A stretch of DNA of 64,000 nucleotides from Virgibacillus_R byunsanensis (GCF_042675965.1 NZ_JBHTKJ010000013.1:43192-107191); one strand, 5' to 3'. Numbered from the stretch's first letter, positions 1 to 8,563 are shown. The notes: generated from the letters alone by a model not told the origin. A program made the numbers and translations.

Positions 1-2
1 CT

Positions 3-365
3 CATTATAGATGTATAGTCACAGATGGTAATGCAGAATTTCCGAACGATTTGTTGATTAATAAGGGAAGTCTTACTCTTACAGTTGATGGGAATGCAGA
101 GTTTTTGAAGAGTATTTCCTTACTTAAGAATAACCCAAATAATGTTGAGCTTGAGGTTTTTGGAAATGCTATTTTTAATGGCGATCTTGACTTTGAAAAA
201 AATAAGACAGAAATCTACATACATGGAGATGCCACATTTAAGGGAAATATTATATTTAAAAAAAATCTAACAGAAATCTTTATTGAAGGTCAAATAACAT
301 GTAATAGAGAAGTCATTGGTGAGAACATGGTCATAGAAGAAAGTATTTCATGTTCCTCAAATTAA
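3..365 (+). CDS. Partial CDS, repeat-containing protein of unknown function
   Basis: The reading frame is open to the left edge, so this is the C-terminal part of a longer protein whose start lies outside the window. A TTG at 51 could be read as a start, but the frame continues upstream without a stop and already carries a copy of the same repeat, so a truncated gene is more likely. The protein shows imperfect repeats of about 25 residues built around [VI]-x-G-[ND]-A-x-F (TDGNAEF, VDGNAEF, VFGNAIF, IHGDATF). Short alternating hydrophobic stretches of this kind suggest a beta-helix or bactofilin-like shape. No signal, membrane segment or catalytic motif is visible. Function unknown. Confidence 0.7.
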   Translation, partial: HYRCIVTDGNAEFPNDLLINKGSLTLTVDGNAEFLKSISLLKNNPNNVELEVFGNAIFNGDLDFEKNKTEIYIHGDATFKGNIIFKKNLTEIFIEGQITCNREVIGENMVIEESISCSSN

Positions 366-390
366 AAACGTGAGCCTTAAGCTCACGTTT
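366..390. terminator. Bidirectional intrinsic terminator
   Basis: A perfect 10-bp stem (aaacgtgagc / gctcacgttt) with a 5-nt loop has A's on one side and T's on the other. It lies between the convergent partial gene and ytkL and can serve both. Confidence 0.85.
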
Positions 391-392
391 AA

Positions 393-1073
393 CTATAATT
401 CCAGTTCTTCTCCAATACTCATCGCTCTACCTTCACCCGTTTTAACCTTACGAGCAAATGCCCCTGCATCCTGCTCAATTACTGGGAACGTATTATAATG
501 CACAGGCACAATCATCTTGGCTTTAATCCATTCAGTTGCAATCAATGCATCCTCTGGTCCCATTGTAAAGTTATCACCAATTGGGACAAAAGCTACATCA
601 ATATCATTTAATTCACCAATTAACTTCAGATCTGAAAACAACCCAGTATCACCCACATGATAGATTGTTTTCCCATCAATAGTTAATAGTATTCCACCTG
701 GCATTCCAGTATATATAGTGGAACCGTCTTCTTCAGTATACGATGAGCCATGAAATGCTTGGGTAAATTTCACATGACCAAAATCAAATTCATGTCCTCC
801 GCCTATATGCATGGGGTGAATAGTTAGTCCTTTAGTCCCTAAATAATTAGCCAGTTCAAATGGCGCGACTACTAGCGCATCATTACGGTTGGCAATATCC
901 ACTGTATCACCCACATGATCATTATGACCGTGTGTAAGTAAAATTACATCAGCTTCCACTGTACCCGCATCCAAGTCACACGCTTCATTCCCTGATATAA
1001 ATGGATCAATTAAAATGGTTTGCTTATCTGTTTTAACTTGAACAACAGAATGTCCATGATAAGATACTTTCAT
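393..1073 (-). CDS. ytkL: UPF0173 metal-dependent hydrolase YtkL
   Basis: A metallo-beta-lactamase-fold hydrolase of about 226 residues. The metal-binding signature THGHNDH is at about residues 47-53, and further ligands are in HVGDTG and in VPVHYNTFP near the C-terminus. Length and motifs fit the UPF0173/YtkL family, whose substrate is not established. The start is placed at the ATG at 1073: the upstream in-frame GTG (1082) lies inside the ribosome binding site aaggagtg, and the ATG has ideal spacing and gives the family's usual N-terminus MKVSYHGHSV. The gene is alone on the minus strand, downstream of the aminopropyltransferase gene. Confidence 0.93.
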   Translation of the reverse strand: MKVSYHGHSVVQVKTDKQTILIDPFISGNEACDLDAGTVEADVILLTHGHNDHVGDTVDIANRNDALVVAPFELANYLGTKGLTIHPMHIGGGHEFDFGHVKFTQAFHGSSYTEEDGSTIYTGMPGGILLTIDGKTIYHVGDTGLFSDLKLIGELNDIDVAFVPIGDNFTMGPEDALIATEWIKAKMIVPVHYNTFPVIEQDAGAFARKVKTGEGRAMSIGEELEL

Positions 1074-1143
1074 TTTCGTCACTCCTTTTAAAAATTTGCT
1101 ACTTTATATATTCAATATGAAACTACATAATTCCTTTACCCGT

Positions 1144-2694
1144 TTAATAGTTCTCCCATGCATTTTCATAAAGCTGAATTAATTGAGGATCGATTAAAGT
1201 GTTCACTTCCAAATTGACAGTGTTTCCTTTATCATCTGTTATCTGTTGATCTTCATCTCTTCCGAATCCAGTTAATCCCTTCAGTATACCATCTGTTAAA
1301 AATCTGGTAGACTTATTGATCGTAATCGAATCCATGTCAATTTGCCCTCTACTTGCCATCACAAACCCCCAATTCCCGAAACTAGGGACATCAACATGAA
1401 GATTTTCTGTTTCCATTCCTGTTGATGCAACTGTCTTAGAAATGGTCCAATATACTTCGGTTGCAAAAATGGGACTAGTTGCCTGAATCATTGCCGCTCC
1501 CCCCGGTAACAAATGATTCCGTATAAGAGAGTAGAATTCCTTTGTGTACAGCTTGTTTAAACTTTCATTATTCGGATCAGGCAAATCTACAATAATTGCG
1601 TCATACCATTCCTCGCTACTTTCCAAAAATGTAAATGCATCCATATGAATTACCTCTACCTTATCATTCGTTAATGCGCCTTCATTTAATTCAAGAAGCA
1701 GACGATTGGAATTTGCCAGATCCGTTACTGCCGGGTCAAGGTCCACAACGGTTATGTCGTTTACATTTTCATATTTAAGTACTTCCTTTGCAGCTATTCC
1801 ATCCCCGCCACCTAAAATCAAGATATTCTCAGGTTCCTTTGCATATTCCATTGTAGGGTGGACAAGCACTTCATGATACCGATATTCATCGATTGAACTT
1901 AATTGTAAAGATCCATCCAGGAACAACCTCGTATCATCCTGATCCTGTGTGAGGATTATTTTTTGGTAGGCGCTTTGCTCCATATGTATAATTGGATCCT
2001 TATACAATTTTTGTTCAAAACTAAATGCCATTGCCTCTCCAAAAAATAAACCAATTACCAGCATTAGCCCAATACTAAGTCCGACAATAGCATGTATTGC
2101 AAATCGACGAATTTCTTTACGGAAAAGCCATAATACGATTAACGCTACTGTTAAATTGATACAGCCGACAAGAAAGGCAGATTTCACCATGCCAAATTGC
2201 GGCCGTAGTAAAAATACAAACAACAGACCACCAACAAGCCCACCGGCATAATCAGAGAACAAAACCCTGGCCGTGCTCTTGTTTAGTGTTACCCCAATTT
2301 CATTTGCTTTACGTATCAGAATCGGTAATTCAACACCTGTCAATGCACCAACAATTATTGTTATCAGATATAAGTAAAATGCATCCGTTCCAGCTGGTGC
2401 AAATGCTGTAATACCAAACATGGTAAAGCTCGAAAAGCCTCCAATTATGGCCACAGAAAACTCAATATAGATAAATGCTATGATTAAGTTTTTCATTACT
2501 TTTTCACTTAAACTAGCACCTATTCCCATTCCCGTTAAGAATAACGATATTGTCAGTGTATACTGTTTAACGCCATCACCTAATATGTATGAACCCAGGG
2601 CACCAAACAATACTTCAAAAATAATTCCACAAATTGATACAATTCCGGAGGCCCAATAGATGAAGTTGCTTTGTCTTATAGATTTATCGTCCAC
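1144..2694 (-). CDS. speE: Membrane-anchored polyamine aminopropyltransferase (spermidine synthase-like)
   Basis: A two-part protein. Residues 1-225 hold about seven hydrophobic membrane segments. Residues 230-510 form a spermidine-synthase-type aminopropyltransferase domain with LDGSLQLSSIDEYRYHE, the SAM-binding loop ILGGGDGIAAKEV (about 295) and the catalytic-type IIVDLPDPN (about 370). The reaction would move an aminopropyl group from decarboxylated SAM to a polyamine or related amine at the membrane. The polyamine substrate cannot be read from the sequence. A GTG at 2694 is favoured as start because an earlier GTG at 2703 overlaps the Shine-Dalgarno sequence. This is the last gene of the PspA/DUF4178/DUF4247/DUF350 operon, separated from DUF350 by an intercistronic hairpin. 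It should not be confused with the cytosolic biosynthetic speE. The symbol marks the family only. Confidence 0.85.
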   Translation of the reverse strand: MDDKSIRQSNFIYWASGIVSICGIIFEVLFGALGSYILGDGVKQYTLTISLFLTGMGIGASLSEKVMKNLIIAFIYIEFSVAIIGGFSSFTMFGITAFAPAGTDAFYLYLITIIVGALTGVELPILIRKANEIGVTLNKSTARVLFSDYAGGLVGGLLFVFLLRPQFGMVKSAFLVGCINLTVALIVLWLFRKEIRRFAIHAIVGLSIGLMLVIGLFFGEAMAFSFEQKLYKDPIIHMEQSAYQKIILTQDQDDTRLFLDGSLQLSSIDEYRYHEVLVHPTMEYAKEPENILILGGGDGIAAKEVLKYENVNDITVVDLDPAVTDLANSNRLLLELNEGALTNDKVEVIHMDAFTFLESSEEWYDAIIVDLPDPNNESLNKLYTKEFYSLIRNHLLPGGAAMIQATSPIFATEVYWTISKTVASTGMETENLHVDVPSFGNWGFVMASRGQIDMDSITINKSTRFLTDGILKGLTGFGRDEDQQITDDKGNTVNLEVNTLIDPQLIQLYENAWENY

Positions 2695-2769
2695 ACTAAC
2701 CACTCCATGATTTCAAACCATTATATAATCTTGGCTTTACTGCTAGTATTTAAACTTTAAAATAATGAT

Positions 2770-2794
2770 GCGGTCAAGCATATATGCTGACCGC
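2770..2794 (-). terminator. Intercistronic hairpin before the aminopropyltransferase gene
   Basis: gcggtca / tgaccgc flank an inner gcat / atgc stem, giving about 11 paired bases with one bulge. On the minus strand it is followed by a weak T-rich stretch (attatttt). It lies inside the operon and may attenuate transcription or set the mRNA 3' end. Confidence 0.55.
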
Positions 2795-2828
2795 TTCATT
2801 AAAGTCCATTCTTTTTTGTTCAGATCTA

Positions 2829-3224
2829 CTATGTAATAGATGCACCAATAACAAAAGCTAACCCGATTGAAACTCCCATCGATATAGTTCCTACCGCAAT
2901 GTTATTTTTCAGTAATTGTTCCTGAACGGAAAACTTGCGTGTAAACAGTTCAAACAATACATAAGCAAGCATTTGCAATATCATACCATATACGCCCCAA
3001 ATTAGTGTTTCATAAACCTCATTACTATGATAAATTGCAAAAGCTAACACAATACATATACCTATTATTTTTCCGGCAATGGATAATGCTACTGCTTGAT
3101 TCCCTTTTAAAACCTCATCCATATCTTTGTATTTACGTGTAATCTGCTCAAAAATAACTAAACCAATCAAAACGATAACTACTGAGATAGCAAAATATAC
3201 AAACGTCGCTATAAATGGTCCCAT
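2829..3224 (-). CDS. DUF350 family membrane protein
   Basis: A 131-residue protein with four predicted membrane segments (about 5-27, 45-65, 72-92, 108-128), matching DUF350/YjfL-type proteins, which are often duplicated two-helix units. DUF350 proteins recur beside PspA homologues (E. coli yjfJ-yjfL is one example) and are thought to act in envelope stress; no biochemical function is known. It starts 15 bp after the lipoprotein gene with an AAGGAG site. Confidence 0.85.
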   Translation of the reverse strand: MGPFIATFVYFAISVVIVLIGLVIFEQITRKYKDMDEVLKGNQAVALSIAGKIIGICIVLAFAIYHSNEVYETLIWGVYGMILQMLAYVLFELFTRKFSVQEQLLKNNIAVGTISMGVSIGLAFVIGASIT

Positions 3225-3239
3225 TTTGTCACACTCCTT

Positions 3240-3893
3240 TTATTTTCCTGATCCAGGCCCGCCGCCTCTATATGAAGAATTGCCACGGCCAGGTGTACCA
3301 TATCCTTGTCCTGTATAGCCACCATAACAGTTTCCTGTTCTACATTCACTAGCTCTTCTATTTCCCCAATTATTCACACCAAGAACACTATCTAAAATTC
3401 GGAATGCAAAATAAGTTTGCAAAAAACTTGGCGAATAATTCTTTTGTACAAATTCATCCTCAGCAACTTCAATTAGCATTACATCCTGATCATCATCACT
3501 AACCTTCAATGTAACAAAGTGGTTTGGATAGATTAAAATTTGTTGACTATCCTTCACTTCACTTATTTCCTCTGGTGTTATTGCAGATGTAAGTACAGCT
3601 TCCAACTCTGACAAGCTAAATACATTTGTTGCATATATTTCTGCACTTTGATTACCTTCACCAGTAACAACATCCATTAAAGGAAAATTGGATTCGATAA
3701 TGCTATCAATATCATTACTTGTATTTCCTTTAATAGTAGAAGTAAGTTCGTCTTTGCCAGGTTCCTGAGGGAGGTCACCTGCAGTTATCGTTACTTCTTC
3801 TGGCATACCTCTATCCTGAAAAGGAGATGAGCAAGCAGTTGCTATAAGGGTTATGAATAATAAACATATGAGAACAATCCATTTTTTTATCAA
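3240..3893 (-). CDS. DUF4247-type lipoprotein
   Basis: A predicted lipoprotein of about 217 residues. Start: a TTG at 3893 lies six bases after a strong aaaggggg site and opens directly into a signal peptide with lipobox ATAC. The longer frame to 3941 has no ribosome binding site and would bury the signal. After the signal come an acidic linker, a globular region of about 120 residues and a glycine-rich C-terminus with a Cys pair (ECRTGNC) and several GG/RGN motifs. It resembles DUF4247 proteins found in PspA/polyamine operons. Location would be the outer face of the membrane. Function unknown. Confidence 0.75.
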   Translation of the reverse strand: MIKKWIVLICLLFITLIATACSSPFQDRGMPEEVTITAGDLPQEPGKDELTSTIKGNTSNDIDSIIESNFPLMDVVTGEGNQSAEIYATNVFSLSELEAVLTSAITPEEISEVKDSQQILIYPNHFVTLKVSDDDQDVMLIEVAEDEFVQKNYSPSFLQTYFAFRILDSVLGVNNWGNRRASECRTGNCYGGYTGQGYGTPGRGNSSYRGGGPGSGK

Positions 3894-3980
3894 ACAGATC
3901 CCCCTTTCTATTTCGAACAATAACATAGTAGGGACAGCCACTTTTATAAAGCAAGAGTCTGTCCCGGTTCCTTACTCTTC

Positions 3981-4652
3981 TTATTGCTTACCCATTTTCT
4001 TTTTTAGTGCTGCAAGCTCATCATCTATTCCGTTTTTGTTCTCTAATTCTTCAAATTCGTCATCCAATGTACGGCTAGCTTTTGAAAGGTCCTCACTGGT
4101 TTCAGCTTCTGCTTCAAATTGCATAACCTTTTCTTCCATTCGTTCAAATCCTTGTTTGGAGTCATCACTTCCTATCGAAGACATTGTCCGATTCATCTTC
4201 GTTCTGGTTTTAGCTGATTCTGCACGTGCTTTTAGAGAATCTTTTTGAAGGGTCATCTGTTGATATTCTTTTTTCATTTCATCAAGCTTAGTTCTAAGTG
4301 TATCGGAGTCAAGCTTTGCCCGCTCCCAGGATTCTTTTAGCAATGCTGCTTGGCTCTCATGCTCTCCTTTATCCTCTAGTGCACGTCGAGCCAGATCTTC
4401 ATTACCAGATTCAATTGCTTGCTCTGCTTGACTTTGGCGTTTCTCCACCATTGCCTGCGCATCATCTGATTTACGTTTAAGCATCTTTTCGTTAGCAATC
4501 TGCTTGGCAACAGCTTCTTCTACTTCACGAATATCTTCAGCCATGTCCCGCATAAATTGTTCCAGCATTTTAACAGGATCTTCAGCCTTATCAAGCATGG
4601 CATTCATTTCAGAACCCACTACCGTTTTAACTCGTTTGAAAAATTTGAACAT
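3981..4652 (-). CDS. pspA: PspA/IM30 family membrane-stress protein
   Basis: A 223-residue, almost wholly alpha-helical protein with long heptad-rich coiled coils and an N-terminal amphipathic helix (MFKFFKRVKTVVGSEMNAML) typical of PspA/IM30/Vipp1, which bind stressed membranes and assemble ESCRT-III-like polymers. It starts well behind an AGGAGG site, 12 bp after the DUF4178 gene. Its neighbours make this a second-type PspA operon with polyamine transferase and DUF350, not the ydjFGHI arrangement of B. subtilis. Confidence 0.92.
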   Translation of the reverse strand: MFKFFKRVKTVVGSEMNAMLDKAEDPVKMLEQFMRDMAEDIREVEEAVAKQIANEKMLKRKSDDAQAMVEKRQSQAEQAIESGNEDLARRALEDKGEHESQAALLKESWERAKLDSDTLRTKLDEMKKEYQQMTLQKDSLKARAESAKTRTKMNRTMSSIGSDDSKQGFERMEEKVMQFEAEAETSEDLSKASRTLDDEFEELENKNGIDDELAALKKKMGKQ

Positions 4653-4664
4653 AGTAATCCTCCT

Positions 4665-5177
4665 CTATTTTGATCCAGCTAATATTTTAAGTTCATAAGA
4701 TTCAATAGGGTACCCATAACTTGCTTCTATCTCCGTTTCCCACGATTCAAAACTTAAATAATGTGCTTCGTCTTCTGTACTATAGACTGCATAGTTTGTT
4801 TCTGAACCATGAAGATTGGCACTCCTACCCTCTCCTTGAACTCTTGCTGTTCCAGTCTCTTCCAGAAAAAAATTCCTATTCTCATAAGTTAATTCTTTTG
4901 GAAAAGGTTTTGATACAGGGTATTGTATTTTCTTGTATATACCCAACTCCAGTTCATCATCCATTTCTGCAGCCAGCCAGATAGTATCTTTTCCTTCTAG
5001 TAACTGATAGCCGTACCATTCATAGCTTCCATCCCGGTATGTGATTTTCCCGACAACCTCATAGTCTCTAAGGTCATAGGTTACGATATCACCAACTGCT
5101 ATGGACAATGCTGTACGTTCTTTTGGTACGGGTTTATGCTGTTCTTTTTTTGAGAAAATTTTTGAAAATAGACCCAT
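4665..5177 (-). CDS. DUF4178 domain protein, first gene of PspA operon
   Basis: A 170-residue soluble protein rich in beta-strand patterns: VGDIVTYDLRDYEVVGKITY followed by SYEWYGYQLLEGKDTIWLAAE, typical of DUF4178, a family found almost exclusively beside PspA and polyamine-enzyme genes. No catalytic motif is visible. It is the promoter-proximal gene of the five-gene operon and lies about 40 bases behind a sigma-W-like promoter. Confidence 0.82.
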   Translation of the reverse strand: MGLFSKIFSKKEQHKPVPKERTALSIAVGDIVTYDLRDYEVVGKITYRDGSYEWYGYQLLEGKDTIWLAAEMDDELELGIYKKIQYPVSKPFPKELTYENRNFFLEETGTARVQGEGRSANLHGSETNYAVYSTEDEAHYLSFESWETEIEASYGYPIESYELKILAGSK

Positions 5178-5220
5178 TACGCCACCTCATATGCCATCTA
5201 AAATGTTGTTCCATATTTAA

Positions 5221-5247
5221 TACGTATTTATTTATAAAAAGGTTTCA
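5221..5247 (-). promoter_or_regulatory. Candidate ECF (sigma-W-like) promoter of the PspA operon
   Basis: On the minus strand TGAAAC (5247-5242) and CGTA (5224-5221) are separated by 17 bases, close to the known sigma-W consensus TGAAAC-N16/17-CGTA. The AT-rich spacer and position 40 bp upstream of the DUF4178 start fit. In B. subtilis pspA is a known sigma-W target. Confidence 0.65.
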
Positions 5248-5274
5248 TAAATAAGAGTAACATAATTTCTTTTT

Positions 5275-5302
5275 TTGAAAGGTTATTTTGTTTTGCTATA
5301 AT
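5275..5302 (+). promoter_or_regulatory. SigA promoter of the M24 peptidase gene
   Basis: TTGAAA (5275-5280) and TATAAT (5297-5302) are separated by 16 bases, with an extended -10 TGC. It lies about 30 bp before the start codon. Confidence 0.75.
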
Positions 5303-5333
5303 GGAAATAATTAAATTTAAATGAGGTGCTTAC

Positions 5334-6431
5334 ATGACAAACAGATTAGACACACTACTGGATAAAATAAAAGAGAATAACGTTGATAGTATGCTTGTTA
5401 CATCAAAAGCAAACTTCTACTACCTGAGCAATTACTATACAGAGCCACATGAACGTGTTATTGCTGTCTACGTTAGTCAATGCCATGATCCATTATTAAT
5501 AGTACCCTCTATGGAAATAGAAGATGCCAAAAATGCTGGTTGGAGTTATGAACTAATTGGTTACGAGGATCATGAAGATCCCTGGAGCCTCTTTAAGGAC
5601 TATCTGAAACGAAACAATAGTATTCCTCAATCAATAAGTCTTGAGCATAACCATCTGACAATGGAACGTTACAATCAAATAAAACAAGTTCTTCCTAAGG
5701 CAAACATATCAGACGCACAGGTAATATTAGCCAACTTAAGAGTTATCAAAAGCAAGAAAGAATATACACTTCTTAAACAAGCAGCTTCTCTAGCTGACTT
5801 TGGAGTAGAAACAGGAATAAAAGCAATAAATAAAGGAGTTAGCGAACTGGAAGTTATTGCTAAAATAGAATATGAATTGAAAAAACAAGGTATTCAGGAA
5901 ATGTCTTTTAACACTATGTGTTTATCTGGTACAAAAACAGCATCCCCGCATGGCACACCCAACATGAAAAAGATAACAGAAGGAGATATGGTGTTATTTG
6001 ATCTCGGTGTCATATTTGAAGGCTATTGTTCAGACACAACTAGAACCGTTGCATATAAATCAATAACAAAAGAGCAAGAAAAAATTTATAACACTGTACT
6101 CTCTGCTGAACAAAAGTCATTTGAAGCTTCTCAAATAGGTACGGCTGTAGGAGATATTGATCAAGCTGCGAGAAATCACATTTCCCAAGCTGGTTACGGG
6201 GATTACTTTAAACACCGTATTGGTCATGGCATAGGTATACAAACACACGAGTACCCTTCCATGCATAGCAAGAACGAACTTCCGCTTCAAGCAGGGATGT
6301 GCTACACAATTGAACCTGGAATCTATGTTCCGAATACTGGAGGAGTGAGGATCGAGGATATGGTTTTCATGACTGACAGAGGACCGGAATCATTAACCAA
6401 ATTTCCAAAAGAATTACAAATAATTGAATAA
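5334..6431 (+). CDS. pepQ: M24 family Xaa-Pro peptidase (PepQ-like)
   Basis: A 365-residue member of the creatinase/prolidase (M24) family. The N-terminal creatinase-like domain (1-130) is followed by the pita-bread catalytic domain. Its five metal ligands are visible: the two Asp in VLFDLGVIFEGYCSDTTRT, His in HRIGHGIGIQTHEYP, Glu in YTIEPGIYVP and Glu in GVRIEDMV. It should release amino acids from Xaa-Pro peptides in the cytosol with two divalent metals. The gene is single, with its own SigA promoter, and its stop codon directly abuts a structured repeat. Dipeptidase versus aminopeptidase specificity cannot be decided. Confidence 0.88.
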   Translation: MTNRLDTLLDKIKENNVDSMLVTSKANFYYLSNYYTEPHERVIAVYVSQCHDPLLIVPSMEIEDAKNAGWSYELIGYEDHEDPWSLFKDYLKRNNSIPQSISLEHNHLTMERYNQIKQVLPKANISDAQVILANLRVIKSKKEYTLLKQAASLADFGVETGIKAINKGVSELEVIAKIEYELKKQGIQEMSFNTMCLSGTKTASPHGTPNMKKITEGDMVLFDLGVIFEGYCSDTTRTVAYKSITKEQEKIYNTVLSAEQKSFEASQIGTAVGDIDQAARNHISQAGYGDYFKHRIGHGIGIQTHEYPSMHSKNELPLQAGMCYTIEPGIYVPNTGGVRIEDMVFMTDRGPESLTKFPKELQIIE

Positions 6432-6432
6432 T

Positions 6433-6671
6433 AGAACAAAAGCTCGAAGTGCCCGTTTAGCGACGTATGGGCTGCGCCCGCGCATCGCGGGTGGGTCGAC
6501 GTTGGACCGGGAGCCCGTTTTTAGTCGGCCGTCCTAATGCTTAATCGAATCGATGTTGACTTATCGTAAGGAGGATTAGGAAGCCCACTAACAGTACGGG
6601 CGCTGGAGCCGAACGTGGCTTAAACAGTTAAAAGTTAACCATGGGCTCCTATTTTTATAAATTCCTAAGCA
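6433..6671 (+). repeat. Mosaic structured intergenic repeat, copy 1
   Basis: Begins agaacaaaagc one base after the pepQ stop and ends with the shared tail attcctaagca. It contains the GC-rich palindrome module gcccgcgcatcgcgggtggg, the block atcgatgttgacttatcg and the closing gggcgctggagc. P1 pairing is agtgccc/gggcgct (with one G.T/G.U wobble). GC content is far above flanking DNA. Confidence 0.88.
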
Positions 6672-6803
6672 GTTAAAAAAGAGCATTCAATGTTAACGAG
6701 TTCCGTTACCTATCGCAAAACTCGAAATCACACTATAAAATGTACCTAAATTTGTACAATTAATCGCATCGTATTAATAGTGGTATTTCGTAACTAAAAA
6801 TTT

Positions 6804-6837
6804 AAAAATCTCTGTTCACTGGACTGAGATTTTTCTT
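6804..6837 (+). terminator. Intrinsic terminator downstream of repeat copy 1
   Basis: Stem aaaaatctc / gagattttt with T-run. It would end pepQ transcripts, so the repeat would lie in the pepQ 3' UTR. Confidence 0.65.
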
Positions 6838-6885
6838 GGCAAATAAGAAAGCATTCCTGTAATAAAGCAAAATGCGTATTGAATA

Positions 6886-7104
6886 AAAAAGGTCCCCTTG
6901 GTGTGACAACCTATCTTTTTTGCGGACTCATTGGACCTTATTTTCTTTCATTATGTATATTCATCGCTGTTGTCGGACTCAGCGGACCTTATTTGTAACA
7001 GTTCTAGGGGTAATAGACTGTTTTTTAATGCAATAAGGTCCGTTGAGTCCGCTCGACCTTAAAATCATTGTTTTTGACACAAATAAGGGCACTGGGGTCC
7101 GCTT
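6886..7104. repeat. Cluster of four ~22-bp inverted repeats
   Basis: Copies of aataaggtccgctgagtccgc: inverted at 6922-6942 and 6973-6994, direct at 7031-7053 and 7081-7104, with a weak fifth copy near 6886-6906. The inner pair is complementary over about 20 of 23 bases and the outer pair over somewhat fewer, so they can form nested cruciforms or hairpins. No gene lies in the pepQ-ald gap (6432-7444); apart from the repeats and terminators I see only AT-rich sequence. Confidence 0.8.
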
Positions 7105-7334
7105 AAAATTTCTCCGTCCATTATCTACCTCTTTTCACAAGAAGCGACTGCTCTTCTTGTGCCATCCGTAAAACGATTCCCAATTTATTGGTAAATTTAT
7201 GTATGGTAATTTGCATCCGAATTTGTAGGTCAAAATGTAGACTTACACTTGCTATTATTACCAAACAAATCGGGGGTATAAATCACACGACAATTATAAT
7301 GGATTTTAAACAGTAAATTTCTATTATACCACCA

Positions 7335-7376
7335 AAAAATGCTCATCAAATTTGCATACACCTTGATGGGCATTTT
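7335..7376 (-). terminator. Terminator-like hairpin downstream of ald
   Basis: aaaatgctcatcaa pairs with ttgatgggcatttt (one wobble), with a 12-nt loop and T's on the minus-strand side. It lies about 70 bp after the ald stop. Confidence 0.6.
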
Positions 7377-7444
7377 ACGTTACATTTTTAATGTTTGTGA
7401 TAGGAACAAAACCCGTTACATTCAATGTGCTCTTTTTTAATGGT

Positions 7445-8563
7445 TTATTTTTTTAATAGGGCATGTGCGTCATCATAAGCTAATTCATGTGATTCTGCAA
7501 CAGCCTTGAACGTTACATAGCCATCTAATGTATTAAGTCCTTTAAACAATGCTTCATTATCAAGACATGCTTTTTTATAACCTTTATTAGCCAACTGTAA
7601 TGCATATGGAACAGTTACGTTTGTTAAACCAATAGTTGATGTTCGTGGTACAGCGCCAGGCATATTTGCAACAGAGTAATGTAACACTCCATGCTTTGTA
7701 TATGTAGGATTATCATGTGTCGTTATACGATCACTCGTTTCAAAAATACCACCTTGATCAATTGCAACATCAACAATTACAGATCCTTCTTTCATACCTC
7801 GCACCATTTCATCGGAGATAAGCTTGGGTGCTTTCGCTCCTGGAATTAAAACAGCTCCAATTACTAGATCTGATTCAGCAATAGATTCACTAATAGAAAG
7901 CGGATTGGACATCATTGTATTGATCGACGAACCAAAAATGTCATCTAGTTGCCTTAATCGCTCAGGATTTAAGTCAATAATAGTTACATCAGCACCTAAT
8001 CCAACTGCTATTTTAGTAGCATTTGTACCAACTACACCGCCACCAATTATGGTAACCTTTCCACGTTTCACACCTGGAATCCCAGCTAAAAGTATCCCTT
8101 TACCACCTTTAGATTTCTCTAAAAATTGTGCACCGATTTGTGAGGCCATACGTCCAGCTACTTCACTCATTGGTGTTAGAAGTGGTAATGAATTATTAGA
8201 TAATTGAACCGTCTCATATGCGATACCGACTACTTTTTTATCGATTAATGCTTTCGTTAATTCTGGTTCAGCTGCTAGATGTAAATAAGTAAATAAAATA
8301 AGACCCTCATAAAAATAGTCATATTCCTCAGATAGAGGTTCTTTTACTTTCATTACCATTTCTTGCTCCCAAGTTTCTTTTGCAGTGGATACAATAATGG
8401 CACCCGCTTCGGTATATTGATCATCCATAAATCCAGATCCTAACCCTGCTTCAGTTTCAACAAAAACGTCATGCCCTGCCTGTTTTAAAGACAATACTCC
8501 TGCCGGTGTGATGGCGACTCTGTTTTCGTTATTTTTAATTTCTCTTGGTATTCCAATTTTCAT
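7445..8563 (-). CDS. ald: Alanine dehydrogenase
   Basis: A 372-residue protein with full similarity to NAD-dependent L-alanine dehydrogenase (reversible oxidative deamination of alanine to pyruvate). N-terminus MKIGIPREIKNNENRVAITP, catalytic Lys in MKVKEPL and His in YLHLAAEPELT, and a Rossmann NAD site in VTIIGGGVVGTNATKIAVG are all present. It is a cytosolic hexamer in known members and is used for alanine catabolism and in sporulation. The gene is monocistronic with a strong RBS (taggaggattt). Confidence 0.97.
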   Translation of the reverse strand: MKIGIPREIKNNENRVAITPAGVLSLKQAGHDVFVETEAGLGSGFMDDQYTEAGAIIVSTAKETWEQEMVMKVKEPLSEEYDYFYEGLILFTYLHLAAEPELTKALIDKKVVGIAYETVQLSNNSLPLLTPMSEVAGRMASQIGAQFLEKSKGGKGILLAGIPGVKRGKVTIIGGGVVGTNATKIAVGLGADVTIIDLNPERLRQLDDIFGSSINTMMSNPLSISESIAESDLVIGAVLIPGAKAPKLISDEMVRGMKEGSVIVDVAIDQGGIFETSDRITTHDNPTYTKHGVLHYSVANMPGAVPRTSTIGLTNVTVPYALQLANKGYKKACLDNEALFKGLNTLDGYVTFKAVAESHELAYDDAHALLKK

